From assembly GCF_004367745.1 (NCBI RefSeq), contig NZ_CP037993.1, positions 3,720,001 through 3,784,000 on the forward strand: a stretch of 64,000 bases of DNA, in the 5' to 3' direction. Both the position numbers and the translations under genes were made by a program. Of this stretch, positions 18,086 through 27,140 are shown one piece after another (positions within the stretch are counted from its first letter, which is position 1; the number at the start of each line of letters is the position of its first letter). The notes under the pieces were generated by a model. It saw only the letters and a list, made by a program, of their open reading frames with translations. It was not told the origin of the DNA and did no database searches. The stretch is from Herbaspirillum huttiense (GTDB taxonomy: Bacteria; Pseudomonadota; Gammaproteobacteria; Burkholderiales; Burkholderiaceae_D).

Positions 18086-19387
18086 ATGAACGCCTTGAAC
18101 AAGTTCTTCCGCCTGGAAGAGAACGGCACCACCGTCCGCACGGAGTTGCTGGCCGGCCTGACCACCTTTTTGACGATGGCTTACATCATCTTCGTCAACC
18201 CCAGCATTTTGGGCGATGCCGGCATGCCCAAGGACTCGGTGTTTGTGGCCACCTGTGTGGCGGCGGCGGTGGGCACGCTGATCATGGGCCTGTATGCCAA
18301 CTATCCGATTGGCCTGGCCCCTGGCATGGGCTTGAATGCCTACTTTGCCTATGCCGTGGTCAAGGGCATGGGTTTCCCGTGGCAGGCTGCGCTGGGCGCG
18401 GTGCTGATTTCGGGCTGCCTATTCTTGCTGGTGAGCGTGCTGCGGGTACGTGAGCTGATCATCAAGAGCATCCCGCAGTCCTTGCGCACGGCCATCCCGG
18501 CCGGCATCGGACTGTTCCTGGCGATCATTTCCCTGAAGAGCGCCGGCATCGTCGCCGCCAATCCAGCCACCTTCGTCACCCTCGGCGACCTGCACCAGCC
18601 GGCCCCGGTGATGGCCATCATCGGCTTCCTGGTCATCGTGGCGCTGGACCGATTGAAGGTGCGTGGCGCGCTGCTGATCGGCATCCTGCTGGTGACGGTG
18701 CTGTCCTTCGTCTTCGGCGGCAACCATTTCTCGGGCATCTTCGCCGCCCCGCCCTCGATCGCCCCGACCTTCATGCAGCTGGACATCAAGGGTGCCATTT
18801 CCATGGGCCTGTTGAATGTGGTGCTGGTGTTCTTCCTGGTCGAGCTGTTTGACGCTACCGGCACCCTGATGGGCGTGGCCACCCGTGCCGGCCTGATGAA
18901 GGATGGAAAGATGGAGCGCCTGAACAAGGCCCTCATGGCTGACAGCACCGCCATTGTCGCCGGCTCCCTGCTGGGCACCTCCTCCACCACCGCCTATATC
19001 GAAAGCGCTGCCGGTGTGCAGGCCGGTGGCCGCACTGGCCTGACCGCCGTGGCCATCGCCGTGCTGTTCCTGCTGTGCCTGTTCATCGCCCCGCTGGCTG
19101 GCGTGGTCCCGGCTTATGCCACGGCACCGGCGCTGTTCTTCGTGGCCTGCCTGATGCTGCGCGAACTGGTGCACATCGACTGGGAAGACACCACCGAATG
19201 CGTACCGGCCGTGATCACCGCATTGGTGATGCCCTTCACCTACTCCATTGCCAATGGCCTGGCGCTGGGCTTCATCAGCTATGCCGGATTGAAGCTGCTG
19301 ACGGGTCGTATGAAGGATGTATCAGTGGTAATCTGGATCATCGCCGCAATCTTCCTGTTCAAGATCATCTACCTCGGCGGTGAATGA
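18086..19387 (+). CDS. AzgA-type guanine/hypoxanthine/adenine permease
   Basis: 433-residue NCS2 transporter of the AzgA branch. Diagnostic segments are LEENGTTVRTELLAGLTTFLTMAYIIFVNP at the N-terminus, GLAPGMGLNAYFAYAVV (TM3), VFFLVELFDATGTLMGV and GTSSTTAYIESAAGVQAGGRTGLTAV. Around 12 or more hydrophobic helices are evident. RBS GGAG lies 10 bp before the ATG. It stands 326 bp upstream of xdhA on the same strand, so it likely brings in guanine or hypoxanthine for the deaminase and dehydrogenase that follow. Adenine use cannot be excluded. Confidence 0.92.
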   Translation: MNALNKFFRLEENGTTVRTELLAGLTTFLTMAYIIFVNPSILGDAGMPKDSVFVATCVAAAVGTLIMGLYANYPIGLAPGMGLNAYFAYAVVKGMGFPWQAALGAVLISGCLFLLVSVLRVRELIIKSIPQSLRTAIPAGIGLFLAIISLKSAGIVAANPATFVTLGDLHQPAPVMAIIGFLVIVALDRLKVRGALLIGILLVTVLSFVFGGNHFSGIFAAPPSIAPTFMQLDIKGAISMGLLNVVLVFFLVELFDATGTLMGVATRAGLMKDGKMERLNKALMADSTAIVAGSLLGTSSTTAYIESAAGVQAGGRTGLTAVAIAVLFLLCLFIAPLAGVVPAYATAPALFFVACLMLRELVHIDWEDTTECVPAVITALVMPFTYSIANGLALGFISYAGLKLLTGRMKDVSVVIWIIAAIFLFKIIYLGGE

Positions 19388-19713
19388 GCGGCCACGCCGC
19401 CTCATGAAGCAAAAGGAAAAATCGAAGAGGCAGCCCGGTGACAAACCGGCCGCCTCTTCGGGATCGTGACAAGAGGGAACCCGACAATCGTCCGCAACAA
19501 TCATCCGCGGACAATCCGTTTCCTCTTTTGACGACCCCGGCACGTTTCTTGAATGCCATCTGGCCACGGGAGAGACCACAGGCCGGCCACCGCCCCAAGC
19601 GGAGGTGCCGCCTGAAAGCAGATCCAACAACAAGAAGCACGCCCCACGATACGCCCTGGAGCGCGCCATAAAGCAGTCTGTTTTGTAGACAATCCAAATT
19701 CGAGTAAAGCCAA
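19388..19713. other. Intergenic region between permease and xdhA
   Basis: 326 bp. It holds one clear hairpin (19423-19460) and otherwise unstructured sequence with several AACAATC/GACAATC words (about 19481, 19496, 19509, 19689). No gene and no convincing promoter were seen. Confidence 0.6.
19423..19460 (+). other. Hairpin after permease gene
   Basis: Perfect 9-bp arms CGAAGAGGC/GCCTCTTCG enclose a second short GCCGG-like pairing (GCCCGG/CCGGC). There is no U-run, so it is either a non-canonical terminator or a transcript-stabilising or regulatory hairpin ahead of xdhA. Confidence 0.5.
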
Positions 19714-21198
19714 ATGCCAGAGACCACCCGCCCCATCCAGTTCTACTTTCGCGGCCAGACCCACGAAGTAGCAGGCCAACCCACGACCCGCACCGTTCTG
19801 CAGCATCTGCGCGAGGACCTGCATTGCACCGGCACCAAGGAAGGCTGTGCCGAAGGCGATTGCGGGGCCTGCACCGTGGTCGTGGGTGAACTGCGCGATG
19901 ACCAGCTGGAACTGAAGACGGTCAATGCCTGCATCCAATTCCTGCCGACGCTGGACGGCCGCGCCTTGTTCACCGTGGAAGACCTGAAGCAAGCCGACGG
20001 CTGCCTGCATCCGGTGCAGCAGGCCATGGTGGAATGCCATGGCTCACAGTGCGGCTTCTGCACGCCGGGCTTCGTGATGTCGCTGTGGGGCCTGTACCTG
20101 AAGCATGACAAGGACGGCATCACGCCCGACAAGCGCGAGATCGACGATGCCCTCTCCGGCAACCTGTGCCGCTGCACCGGCTATCGTCCCATCATCGATG
20201 CGGCACGACGTATGGGTGAATTGCCCAAGGTCGAGTTCGACCGCGAGGCCGTCAAGAATGCCCTGCGCGCCATCGACCAGGACACGCCGCTGGCCGTCAC
20301 GCATGCCGGCCAGACCTTCCACGCCCCGCGCACCCTGGCACAACTGGTGCAGCTGCGTACCGACCTGCCCAAGGCGCGCATCCTGGCTGGCTCCACCGAT
20401 GTGGGCCTGTGGGTGACCAAGCAGATGCGCGAACTGGGCGATATCGTCTACATCGGCCGCGTGGAAGAACTGCGCGCCATGCAGGTGCAGGACGGCATGC
20501 TGGAGATCGGCGCCGGCGTCTCGCTGGAAGAGGCCTATGCTGAAGCCGCGCGCCACTATCCGCAAGAGCTGTCGGAACTCTGGCAGCGCTTCGCCTCCCT
20601 GCCCGTGCGCAATGCCGGCACGCTGGGCGGCAACGTCGCCAACGGTTCGCCCATCGGCGACTCCATGCCCTGGCTGATCGCACTGGGCGCGCAGATCGTG
20701 CTGGCCAGCGTGCGTGGCCAGCGCGTCATGCCGCTGGAAGACTTCTACCTGGCCTACCAGAAGTCGGCCCTGCAGCCCGATGAAGTGGTGCAGGCCGTGC
20801 GCATCCCGCTGCCGCGCAAGGACATACGGTTCCGGGTTTACAAACTCTCCAAGCGCTTCGACCAGGACATCTCTGCAGTCTGTGCCGCCTTCGCGCTGCG
20901 CATGGACGGCGACACCATCGCCGAGGCGCGCATCGCCTTCGGCGGCATGGCCGCCACCCCCAAGCGCGCGGCCCACGCGGAAGCGCTGCTGCAGGGCGGC
21001 GCCTGGAGCGAAGCGCAAGTGCAGGCGGCCATGACCGCACTGGCACAGGATTACGCACCGCTGTCGGACATGCGGGCCAGCGCCGCCTATCGCTTGCGCA
21101 CGGCGCAAAACCTGCTCTATCGCTATTGGCTGGAAACGCGCACCGATGCGCCCTTGGCGCGCCAGGATGTGCGCGCCTTCGCGGTCAGCGCCGCGTGA
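19714..21198 (+). CDS. xdhA: Xanthine dehydrogenase small subunit (2Fe-2S/FAD)
   Basis: 494 residues. Two [2Fe-2S] domains: plant-type ferredoxin Cys45, Cys50, Cys53, Cys73 (TKEGCAEGDCGACTVVV) and the helical domain Cys113, Cys116, Cys152, Cys154 (QCGFCTPGF; GNLCRCTGYRP). The FAD domain follows from about residue 195 (ARILAGSTDVGLWVTK; LGGNVANGSPIGD). It transfers electrons from the molybdenum subunit to NAD+ during hypoxanthine to xanthine to urate oxidation. The xdhB start lies 31 bp downstream with its own AGGAG, so xdhABC form an operon. Confidence 0.97.
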   Translation: MPETTRPIQFYFRGQTHEVAGQPTTRTVLQHLREDLHCTGTKEGCAEGDCGACTVVVGELRDDQLELKTVNACIQFLPTLDGRALFTVEDLKQADGCLHPVQQAMVECHGSQCGFCTPGFVMSLWGLYLKHDKDGITPDKREIDDALSGNLCRCTGYRPIIDAARRMGELPKVEFDREAVKNALRAIDQDTPLAVTHAGQTFHAPRTLAQLVQLRTDLPKARILAGSTDVGLWVTKQMRELGDIVYIGRVEELRAMQVQDGMLEIGAGVSLEEAYAEAARHYPQELSELWQRFASLPVRNAGTLGGNVANGSPIGDSMPWLIALGAQIVLASVRGQRVMPLEDFYLAYQKSALQPDEVVQAVRIPLPRKDIRFRVYKLSKRFDQDISAVCAAFALRMDGDTIAEARIAFGGMAATPKRAAHAEALLQGGAWSEAQVQAAMTALAQDYAPLSDMRASAAYRLRTAQNLLYRYWLETRTDAPLARQDVRAFAVSAA

Positions 21199-21229
21199 AG
21201 CCCTTGGACCGAACCTGCAGGAGAACCGC

Positions 21230-23599
21230 ATGAACAAGCAAACCGAACAATTCCTCAACACCCTGGTGCAGCCGCCCAAGGACTGGGCCACCGTGGGCAA
21301 GCCGCATCCGCATGAATCGGCGATCCTGCACGTGACCGGCGAAGCCACCTATACCGACGACATCACCGAACTGCACGGCACCCTGCATGCGGCGCTGGGC
21401 CTGTCGCAGAAGGCCCACGCGCGGGTGCGCGGCATCGACCTGGAGAAGGTCAAGGCCGCTCCGGGTGTGCGTGCCGTCTTCACCGCTGCCGATATCCCGG
21501 GCGAAAACGAATGCGGTGCCATCATCCATGACGACCCGGTGCTGGCCGATGGCCTGGTGCAATACGCGGGCCAGCCGGTCTTCATCGTGGTGGCCGACAG
21601 CCATGACCAGGCCCGCCGCGCGGCGCGCCTGGCCGTGATCGACTACGAAGAACTGCCGCCCATCCTGACCCCGCGTGATGCCCATGCGGCGCAATCCTAC
21701 GTGCTGCCGCCGATGCATCTCTCGCGTGGCGAACCGGCGGTGGCGCTGGCGCTCGCACCGCACAAGCTGCGCGGGCAATTCGATGTGGGCGGGCAGGAAC
21801 AGTTTTATCTGGAAGGACAGATCTCCTATGCCATCCCCAAGGAGGGACGCGGCATGCACGTGTATTGCTCGACCCAGCACCCCAGCGAGATGCAGCACCA
21901 CATTGCCACCGTCCTGAAACTGGCTTCGCACGATGTGCTGGTGGAATGCCGGCGCATGGGCGGCGGCTTCGGCGGCAAGGAATCGCAATCGGCGCTGTGG
22001 GCTTGCGCTGCGGCCGTTGCAGCGGCCAAGCTGCGGCGACCGGTGAAGCTGCGCGCCGATCGCGATGACGACATGATGGTCACCGGCAAGCGCCACTGCT
22101 TTGCCTATGATTACGAGATCGGGTATGACGATGACGGGCGCATCCTCGCGGCCAAGATCGACATGATCTCGCGCGCCGGTTTCTCGGCCGACCTGTCCGG
22201 CCCGGTGGCCACGCGCGCGGTCTGCCACTTCGACAATGCCTACTATCTCTCGGACGTGGAAATCCACGCCATGTGCGGCAAGACCAACACGCAATCCAAT
22301 ACCGCCTTCCGTGGCTTCGGCGGACCGCAGGGTGCGCTGGCCATCGAATACATCCTCGACGACATCGCCCGCAATCTCGGACGCGATCCGCTGGAGGTCC
22401 GTCGCAACAATTTCTACGGGCCCAGCGATGCCGAGGGACCGGAGGCGCGCAACGTGACCCACTATGGCCAGAAAGTGGAAGACAACGTCATCCACGGCCT
22501 GGTTGATCAGCTCGAACGCAGCAGCCGCTACCAGGAACGCCGCCGCGCCGTGGCCGAGTTCAATGCGGGCAGCACGGTGTTGAAAAAAGGCCTGGCGCTC
22601 ACGCCGGTGAAGTTCGGCATTTCCTTCAACGTGCCGCACCTGAACCAGGCTGGCTCGCTGGTGCACGTCTATACCGATGGCTCGGTGCTGGTCAATCACG
22701 GTGGTACCGAGATGGGCCAGGGCCTCAATACCAAGGTCGCGCAGGTAGTGGCCAACGCCCTGGGCGTGCCGCTGGAGAAGGTGCGCTGCACCGCCACCGA
22801 TACCAGCAAGATCGCCAACACCTCGGCCACCGCCGCCTCCACCGGCAGCGACCTCAACGGCAAGGCAGCGCAGGATGCTGCCCTGCAGATCCGCGCACGG
22901 CTGGCCGATGTGGCGGCTCGTCATTTTGGCGTGGAGGCCGCAACGGTGCGCTTTGCCGATGGCCTGGTGCTGGCAGGAGAGCAATCCCTGCCCTTCGTCG
23001 AACTGGTGATGAAGGCTTACCTGCAACGGGTGCAATTGTGGTCCGACGGTTTCTATTCCACACCGAAGGTGCATTGGGATGCCAAGCGCATGCACGGCCA
23101 TCCCTTCTTCTATTTCGCCTATGCGGCGGCGGTGTCGGAAGTGGTGATCGACACCCTCACCGGCGAATGGAAACTGCTGCAGGCCGACCTGCTGTATGAC
23201 GCCGGCGAGAGCCTGAACCCGGCGCTGGACATCGGCCAGGTCGAGGGCGGCTTCATCCAGGGCATGGGCTGGCTGACCACCGAGGAACTGTGGTGGAACA
23301 AGGACGGCAAGCTGATGACACATGCCCCTTCCACCTACAAGATTCCGGCCATCTCGGATTGTCCGGAAGCCTTCCGCACGGAACTGTATGCCAACAGCAA
23401 TGTGTCCGACACCATTCACCGCTCCAAGGCGGTGGGTGAGCCGCCGCTGCTGCTGCCGTTCTCGGTGTTCCTGGCGATCCGCGATGCGGTCTCGTCGGTA
23501 GGCGCGCATCGCATCAATCCGCCGCTGCGCGCACCGGCCACCAGCGAGGCCATCCTCGACGCGGTCGATGCCGTGCGCGCGGCCACGCTCACCCAGTAA
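21230..23599 (+). CDS. xdhB: Xanthine dehydrogenase molybdenum subunit
   Basis: 789 residues; binds molybdopterin and oxidises hypoxanthine and xanthine. Family segments are VTGEATYTDDI near the start, the Moco-contacting CRRMGGGFGGKESQ and TAFRGFGGPQG, GTEMGQGLNTK, and KAVGEPPLLLPFSV, in which the glutamate of GEPP is the expected catalytic base. Start at 21230 has GCAGGAG upstream; the open frame begins earlier, inside xdhA, but that part is not homologous. Length agrees with bacterial XdhB of the two-subunit type. Confidence 0.97.
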   Translation: MNKQTEQFLNTLVQPPKDWATVGKPHPHESAILHVTGEATYTDDITELHGTLHAALGLSQKAHARVRGIDLEKVKAAPGVRAVFTAADIPGENECGAIIHDDPVLADGLVQYAGQPVFIVVADSHDQARRAARLAVIDYEELPPILTPRDAHAAQSYVLPPMHLSRGEPAVALALAPHKLRGQFDVGGQEQFYLEGQISYAIPKEGRGMHVYCSTQHPSEMQHHIATVLKLASHDVLVECRRMGGGFGGKESQSALWACAAAVAAAKLRRPVKLRADRDDDMMVTGKRHCFAYDYEIGYDDDGRILAAKIDMISRAGFSADLSGPVATRAVCHFDNAYYLSDVEIHAMCGKTNTQSNTAFRGFGGPQGALAIEYILDDIARNLGRDPLEVRRNNFYGPSDAEGPEARNVTHYGQKVEDNVIHGLVDQLERSSRYQERRRAVAEFNAGSTVLKKGLALTPVKFGISFNVPHLNQAGSLVHVYTDGSVLVNHGGTEMGQGLNTKVAQVVANALGVPLEKVRCTATDTSKIANTSATAASTGSDLNGKAAQDAALQIRARLADVAARHFGVEAATVRFADGLVLAGEQSLPFVELVMKAYLQRVQLWSDGFYSTPKVHWDAKRMHGHPFFYFAYAAAVSEVVIDTLTGEWKLLQADLLYDAGESLNPALDIGQVEGGFIQGMGWLTTEELWWNKDGKLMTHAPSTYKIPAISDCPEAFRTELYANSNVSDTIHRSKAVGEPPLLLPFSVFLAIRDAVSSVGAHRINPPLRAPATSEAILDAVDAVRAATLTQ

Positions 23600-23619
23600 A
23601 TACGCGGCGGAGAAACATC

Positions 23620-24687
23620 ATGAGCATATGGTTGAGCGCATTACGCCGCATGCAGCAGGACAGCATACCGGCAGTGCTGGTGACGGTGGCCCAGATCCAG
23701 GGCTCGACACCGCGCGAGCCGGGCGCGCGCATGCTCTATACCGCCGAGGGCCAGTTCGACACCATCGGCGGCGGCCACCTCGAATGGCGTGCGGCGCAGA
23801 TCGCGCGGGCCATGCTGGCGGCGGATTCCGACGCGCTGGCCGATCAGCGACGGCTGGAACGCATCGCGCTAGGGCCGAGCCTGGGACAGTGTTGCGGCGG
23901 TGTGGTGTTTCTCTGTTTCGAGCGTATCGATGCCGAGTCCACCTCCCTGCATACCTGGCAGGCGCTGGAGCAGGCCTGGTGCAGCGGCACTGACCGCTGG
24001 CGCGCCTTGCCGCTGGATCACGACGCGCCCCAGCAACTGCTGGAGAACGATGCATCTGACCTCGGCCTGCCGCCGCAGGTCATTCGTCACGCGCGCCAGA
24101 CACAGCTGGTGCGCGACGGCCAGGGCCGCCGCTGGCTGCTCGACCTGTGCAGGGCACATCAGCCGCAGGTGGTGCTGTTCGGCGCCGGCCATGTGGGGGC
24201 GGCCATCGTCAAGGTCTTGTCCAACCTGCCTTGCCGGGTGCTGTGGGTGGATGAGCGCGAGGACATGTTTCCCCCCGGCCTGCCGCCGCAGATCCGCATC
24301 GAGGCCACTGACGTGCCCAATGCCGCGGTCGACATGGCCGAACCCGGCGCGTATTATCTCGTGATGACCCACAGCCACGCCCTCGACCAGCAACTGAGCG
24401 AACGCATCCTCAAGCGTGAAGATGCGGCGTGGTTCGGGCTGATCGGATCCATCACCAAGCGCAAGCAGTTCGAGCATCGCCTCTCGGAGCGCGGTTTCTC
24501 GGCGGCGCAGCTGGAACGTATCACCTGCCCCATCGGCATTCCCGGCATCTATGGCAAGGAACCCGCCAGCATCGCCATTGCGGTGGTGGCGCAACTGATG
24601 CAACTGTGGGAACTGCGCTTTACCCAACCCAAACCCAAGGCATGGCCACTGAGTCTGGCCACACACGCTCTGGACGGCAGAGGCTGA
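23620..24687 (+). CDS. xdhC: Xanthine dehydrogenase accessory protein XdhC
   Basis: 355 residues; binds molybdenum cofactor, helps sulfurate it and inserts it into XdhB. The N-terminal XdhC/CoxI domain (VAQIQGSTPREPGARMLY, IGGGHLEW, LGQCCGGVV with Cys-Cys) and the C-terminal Rossmann-like domain (VVLFGAGHVGAAIVKVL, LIGSITKRKQFEHRL, GIYGKEPASIAIAV) are complete. It starts 20 bp after xdhB. Confidence 0.95.
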   Translation: MSIWLSALRRMQQDSIPAVLVTVAQIQGSTPREPGARMLYTAEGQFDTIGGGHLEWRAAQIARAMLAADSDALADQRRLERIALGPSLGQCCGGVVFLCFERIDAESTSLHTWQALEQAWCSGTDRWRALPLDHDAPQQLLENDASDLGLPPQVIRHARQTQLVRDGQGRRWLLDLCRAHQPQVVLFGAGHVGAAIVKVLSNLPCRVLWVDEREDMFPPGLPPQIRIEATDVPNAAVDMAEPGAYYLVMTHSHALDQQLSERILKREDAAWFGLIGSITKRKQFEHRLSERGFSAAQLERITCPIGIPGIYGKEPASIAIAVVAQLMQLWELRFTQPKPKAWPLSLATHALDGRG

Positions 24688-24779
24688 AGGAACACCCTGC
24701 CGTCACCCCTTCCGGGAATTCTGTCGACACGTTTTGGCTGATCGCACCGGATTCCCCTTCGATTCCACTCTCGCAACAC

Positions 24780-24807
24780 GGAAAGCATCGTCACGACGAT
24801 GCCTTCC
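24780..24807. promoter_or_regulatory. Palindrome upstream of guaD
   Basis: GCATCGTC-AC-GACGATGC is a perfect 8-bp inverted repeat, extended by GGAA/TTCC across one mismatch. TATGAT at 24810-24815 directly follows and could be a -10 box, although no good -35 stands 16-18 bp upstream. Candidate operator or hairpin in the 188-bp xdhC-guaD gap. Confidence 0.4.
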
Positions 24808-24875
24808 AGTATGATGACCACTGAATCGACGGCCCGCGTCCGTGCGCGCGGCGCCGCCTGCATCGAGGAAACACC

Positions 24876-26174
24876 ATGAGCCCAACCCTGCAAGCCTACC
24901 GCGCCAGCCTGCTGTATTTCACCAACGATCCCGCCTTCGACGAACACGCCACCCAATGGCACAGCGATGGCCTGCTGCTGGTGCAAGACGGCAAGATCCA
25001 GGCCGCCGGCGACTACGCCACGCTGGCCGCCACCCTGCCGCCCGGCACCGCCATCGAAGACCTGCGCGGCAAGATCCTTTGCCCCGGCTTCATCGACACC
25101 CACATCCACTATCCGCAGACCGACATCATCGGTTCGCCCGCGCCGGGCTTGTTGCCTTGGCTGGACAACTACACCTTCCCGGCCGAACGCCGCTTCCAGC
25201 AGCCGGAACACGCCTCCGAGGTAGCCGATTTCTTCCTGGCCGAACTGCTGCGCAACGGCACCACCAGTGCGGCCGTGTATTGCACGGTGCATCCGCAGTC
25301 GGTGGATGCCTTCTTCGCAGCCAGCCATGCACGCAACTTGCGCATGGTGGCCGGCAAGTGCCTGATGGATCGCAATGCGCCGGATTTCCTGCGTGATACG
25401 GCGGAGTCGGGCGTGCGCGAGAGCGAGGAGCTGATCGGGCGCTGGCACAACAAGGGACGCCAGCATTACGCCATCACCGTGCGCTTTGCACCGACCTCCA
25501 CCCATGAACAGATGAAGCTGGCCGGCGAGCTGGCAGCGCAGTATCCGGACACGTATATACAAACCCACGTGGCCGAAAATACGGACGAAGTGAAATGGGT
25601 GAAGGAGCTCTATCCCGATGCCCGCAGCTACCTGGACGTGTATGACGGCTACGGCCTGATGCGCCAGCGTGCGCTGTATGCGCACTGCATCTGGCTGGAC
25701 GACCAGGACCGTGCGCGCATGGCGGCCACGCAATCGGCCGCCACCTTGTGCCCGACGTCCAACCTGTTCCTGGGCAGCGGCCTGTTCGATTTTGCCCGTG
25801 CCGATGCGGCGCGCGTGCCGCTGTCGCTGGCCACTGACGTTGGGGGCGGCACCAGCTTCTCGATGCTGCAGACCATGAACGAACTCTACAAGGTCGCCCG
25901 CATGGGCGGCACCTACCTGCCGGCACAGCGCATGTTCTATCTGGCCACGCTGGGCGGTGCCCGCGCGCTTCAGCTGGAAGGTACCATCGGCAGCTTCACG
26001 CCGGGCTGTGACGCCGACTTCATCGTGCTGGATCCGCAGGCCACACCCTTGCTGGCGCGCCGCAGTGCTACCACCGACAGCCTGGAGGAACAATTGTTCG
26101 CACTGGCCATCCTGGGTGACGACCGTGCCATCGCTGCGACGTATTCGGCGGGGGTGCGGGTGCATCAACGCTGA
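24876..26174 (+). CDS. guaD: Guanine deaminase
   Basis: 432-residue amidohydrolase converting guanine to xanthine and ammonia. GuaD hallmarks are PGFIDTHIHYPQTDIIG (metal ligands His76, His78), YTFPAERRF, VRFAPTSTHEQM, THVAENTDEVKWV, ALYAHCIWL and LATDVGGGTSFSMLQTM with the metal-binding Asp. The product xanthine feeds the XdhABC encoded just upstream. Upstream GAGGAAA serves as RBS. A terminator follows at 26208. Confidence 0.96.
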   Translation: MSPTLQAYRASLLYFTNDPAFDEHATQWHSDGLLLVQDGKIQAAGDYATLAATLPPGTAIEDLRGKILCPGFIDTHIHYPQTDIIGSPAPGLLPWLDNYTFPAERRFQQPEHASEVADFFLAELLRNGTTSAAVYCTVHPQSVDAFFAASHARNLRMVAGKCLMDRNAPDFLRDTAESGVRESEELIGRWHNKGRQHYAITVRFAPTSTHEQMKLAGELAAQYPDTYIQTHVAENTDEVKWVKELYPDARSYLDVYDGYGLMRQRALYAHCIWLDDQDRARMAATQSAATLCPTSNLFLGSGLFDFARADAARVPLSLATDVGGGTSFSMLQTMNELYKVARMGGTYLPAQRMFYLATLGGARALQLEGTIGSFTPGCDADFIVLDPQATPLLARRSATTDSLEEQLFALAILGDDRAIAATYSAGVRVHQR

Positions 26175-26207
26175 AATCGTTCATATCGGCCCCATCGCGG
26201 GGAAAGC

Positions 26208-26240
26208 CGGGCTTGCCGTAGTGGTGAGCCCGTTTTTTTT
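26208..26240 (+). terminator. Terminator of xdhABC-guaD region
   Basis: CGGGCT/AGCCCG stem with a 13-nt loop followed by eight T residues. Confidence 0.8.
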
Positions 26241-26294
26241 GGACTTGATCGGCAGGCGATTTACCGTCAAGCCACCTTGCACGTCTGAATCCCC

Positions 26295-26897
26295 TCAGCG
26301 CGGCTGATAAAGATAAAGGAAAGCCTCCACCGCCCGCTCCGCCGAAGTCCGCAGCTGATCCGGCGGAATCTCGGTGACCACATTGAGCATGCGCACGTCC
26401 ATCCACTCTGCTTCGATCAGCGCGCGGAACTGCATGGCGGCAATCCAGGGATCGCCCGCATGCAGCTTGCCCTCGTCCATCTTGACCTTCAGAAAATCGG
26501 CAATGCGCGTCCAGCCACGTTTGGGTCCGCGCTCGTACAAGAGCGGCCCCAGTTCCGACTTGCCGGCGTAATACATCCCCAGCCGCTTCACCGCCACAAT
26601 CTCCGGCCGGAACACCACGCCCAGATAATGATTCGCCAGCCGCAATAAACCTGCGCGTACTTCGTCTTCGTTACGCAAGGCCATGAACAATTCTTCAAAC
26701 TGGCAACCCACCTGCTTGATCATCACCTCCACGAAGATCTCTTCCTTGGAGCTGAAATAGTTGTACAGCGTGGCCTTGGAGCCCCCGATACGGGCCGAGA
26801 TTTCCGCCATGGAGGCGCCTTCGAAACCGATTTCGTTGAATACCTCGGCAGCGATGTCGATCATCTGCTGCCGCCGTTCTTCACTCTTCTTGCGCAT
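26295..26897 (-). CDS. TetR-family repressor of the adjacent efflux operon
   Basis: 200 residues. N-terminal HTH at about residues 30-50 (MAEISARIGGSKATLYNYFSSKEEIF), followed by an all-helical ligand-binding domain with a TetR_C-type end (AMQFRALIEAEWMDVRML, AVEAFLYLYQ). It is divergent from the efflux operon starting at 27141, with a palindrome over that operon's start site, so it is predicted to repress it and be relieved by a toxic substrate. The ligand is unknown. Confidence 0.9.
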   Translation of the reverse strand: MRKKSEERRQQMIDIAAEVFNEIGFEGASMAEISARIGGSKATLYNYFSSKEEIFVEVMIKQVGCQFEELFMALRNEDEVRAGLLRLANHYLGVVFRPEIVAVKRLGMYYAGKSELGPLLYERGPKRGWTRIADFLKVKMDEGKLHAGDPWIAAMQFRALIEAEWMDVRMLNVVTEIPPDQLRTSAERAVEAFLYLYQPR

Positions 26898-27047
26898 GAT
26901 TGTCCTGTGATGCCGGCCAGAAAACCGGCCAATCCTGAATTATAGGCGACGATGCCGCCGAAAGCCGCCGGATTGCCCTCAAAACGCGGCCAAAAAACCC
27001 TGTTGCGGCGATGCCGCAAAAAGACGAGCAATTTATCGCAAAGCGCC

Positions 27048-27077
27048 TTGACACTTCATAAAAGCGAATACTATACT
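27048..27077 (+). promoter_or_regulatory. Promoter of efflux operon
   Basis: TTGACA (27048-27053), 18-bp spacer, TATACT (27072-27077). This is the best sigma-70 match I see in the window. It implies transcription starting near 27084 and a leader of about 57 nt. Confidence 0.8.
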
Positions 27078-27078
27078 G

Positions 27079-27090
27079 AACTGTACAGTT
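27079..27090. promoter_or_regulatory. Probable TetR operator
   Basis: Perfect palindrome AACTGTACAGTT immediately downstream of the -10 box, overlapping the predicted transcription start. Binding here would block initiation. Assignment to the divergent TetR protein is inference. Confidence 0.65.
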
Positions 27091-27140
27091 TTTAAACATC
27101 AAAAATTCAGATTCAGTCGTTCACTCCACTCTCCACGCAA

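Noticed and set aside
21185..23509. 774-codon minus-strand open frame opposite xdhB
   Set aside because: Antisense shadow of a well-conserved gene; composition is not protein-like.
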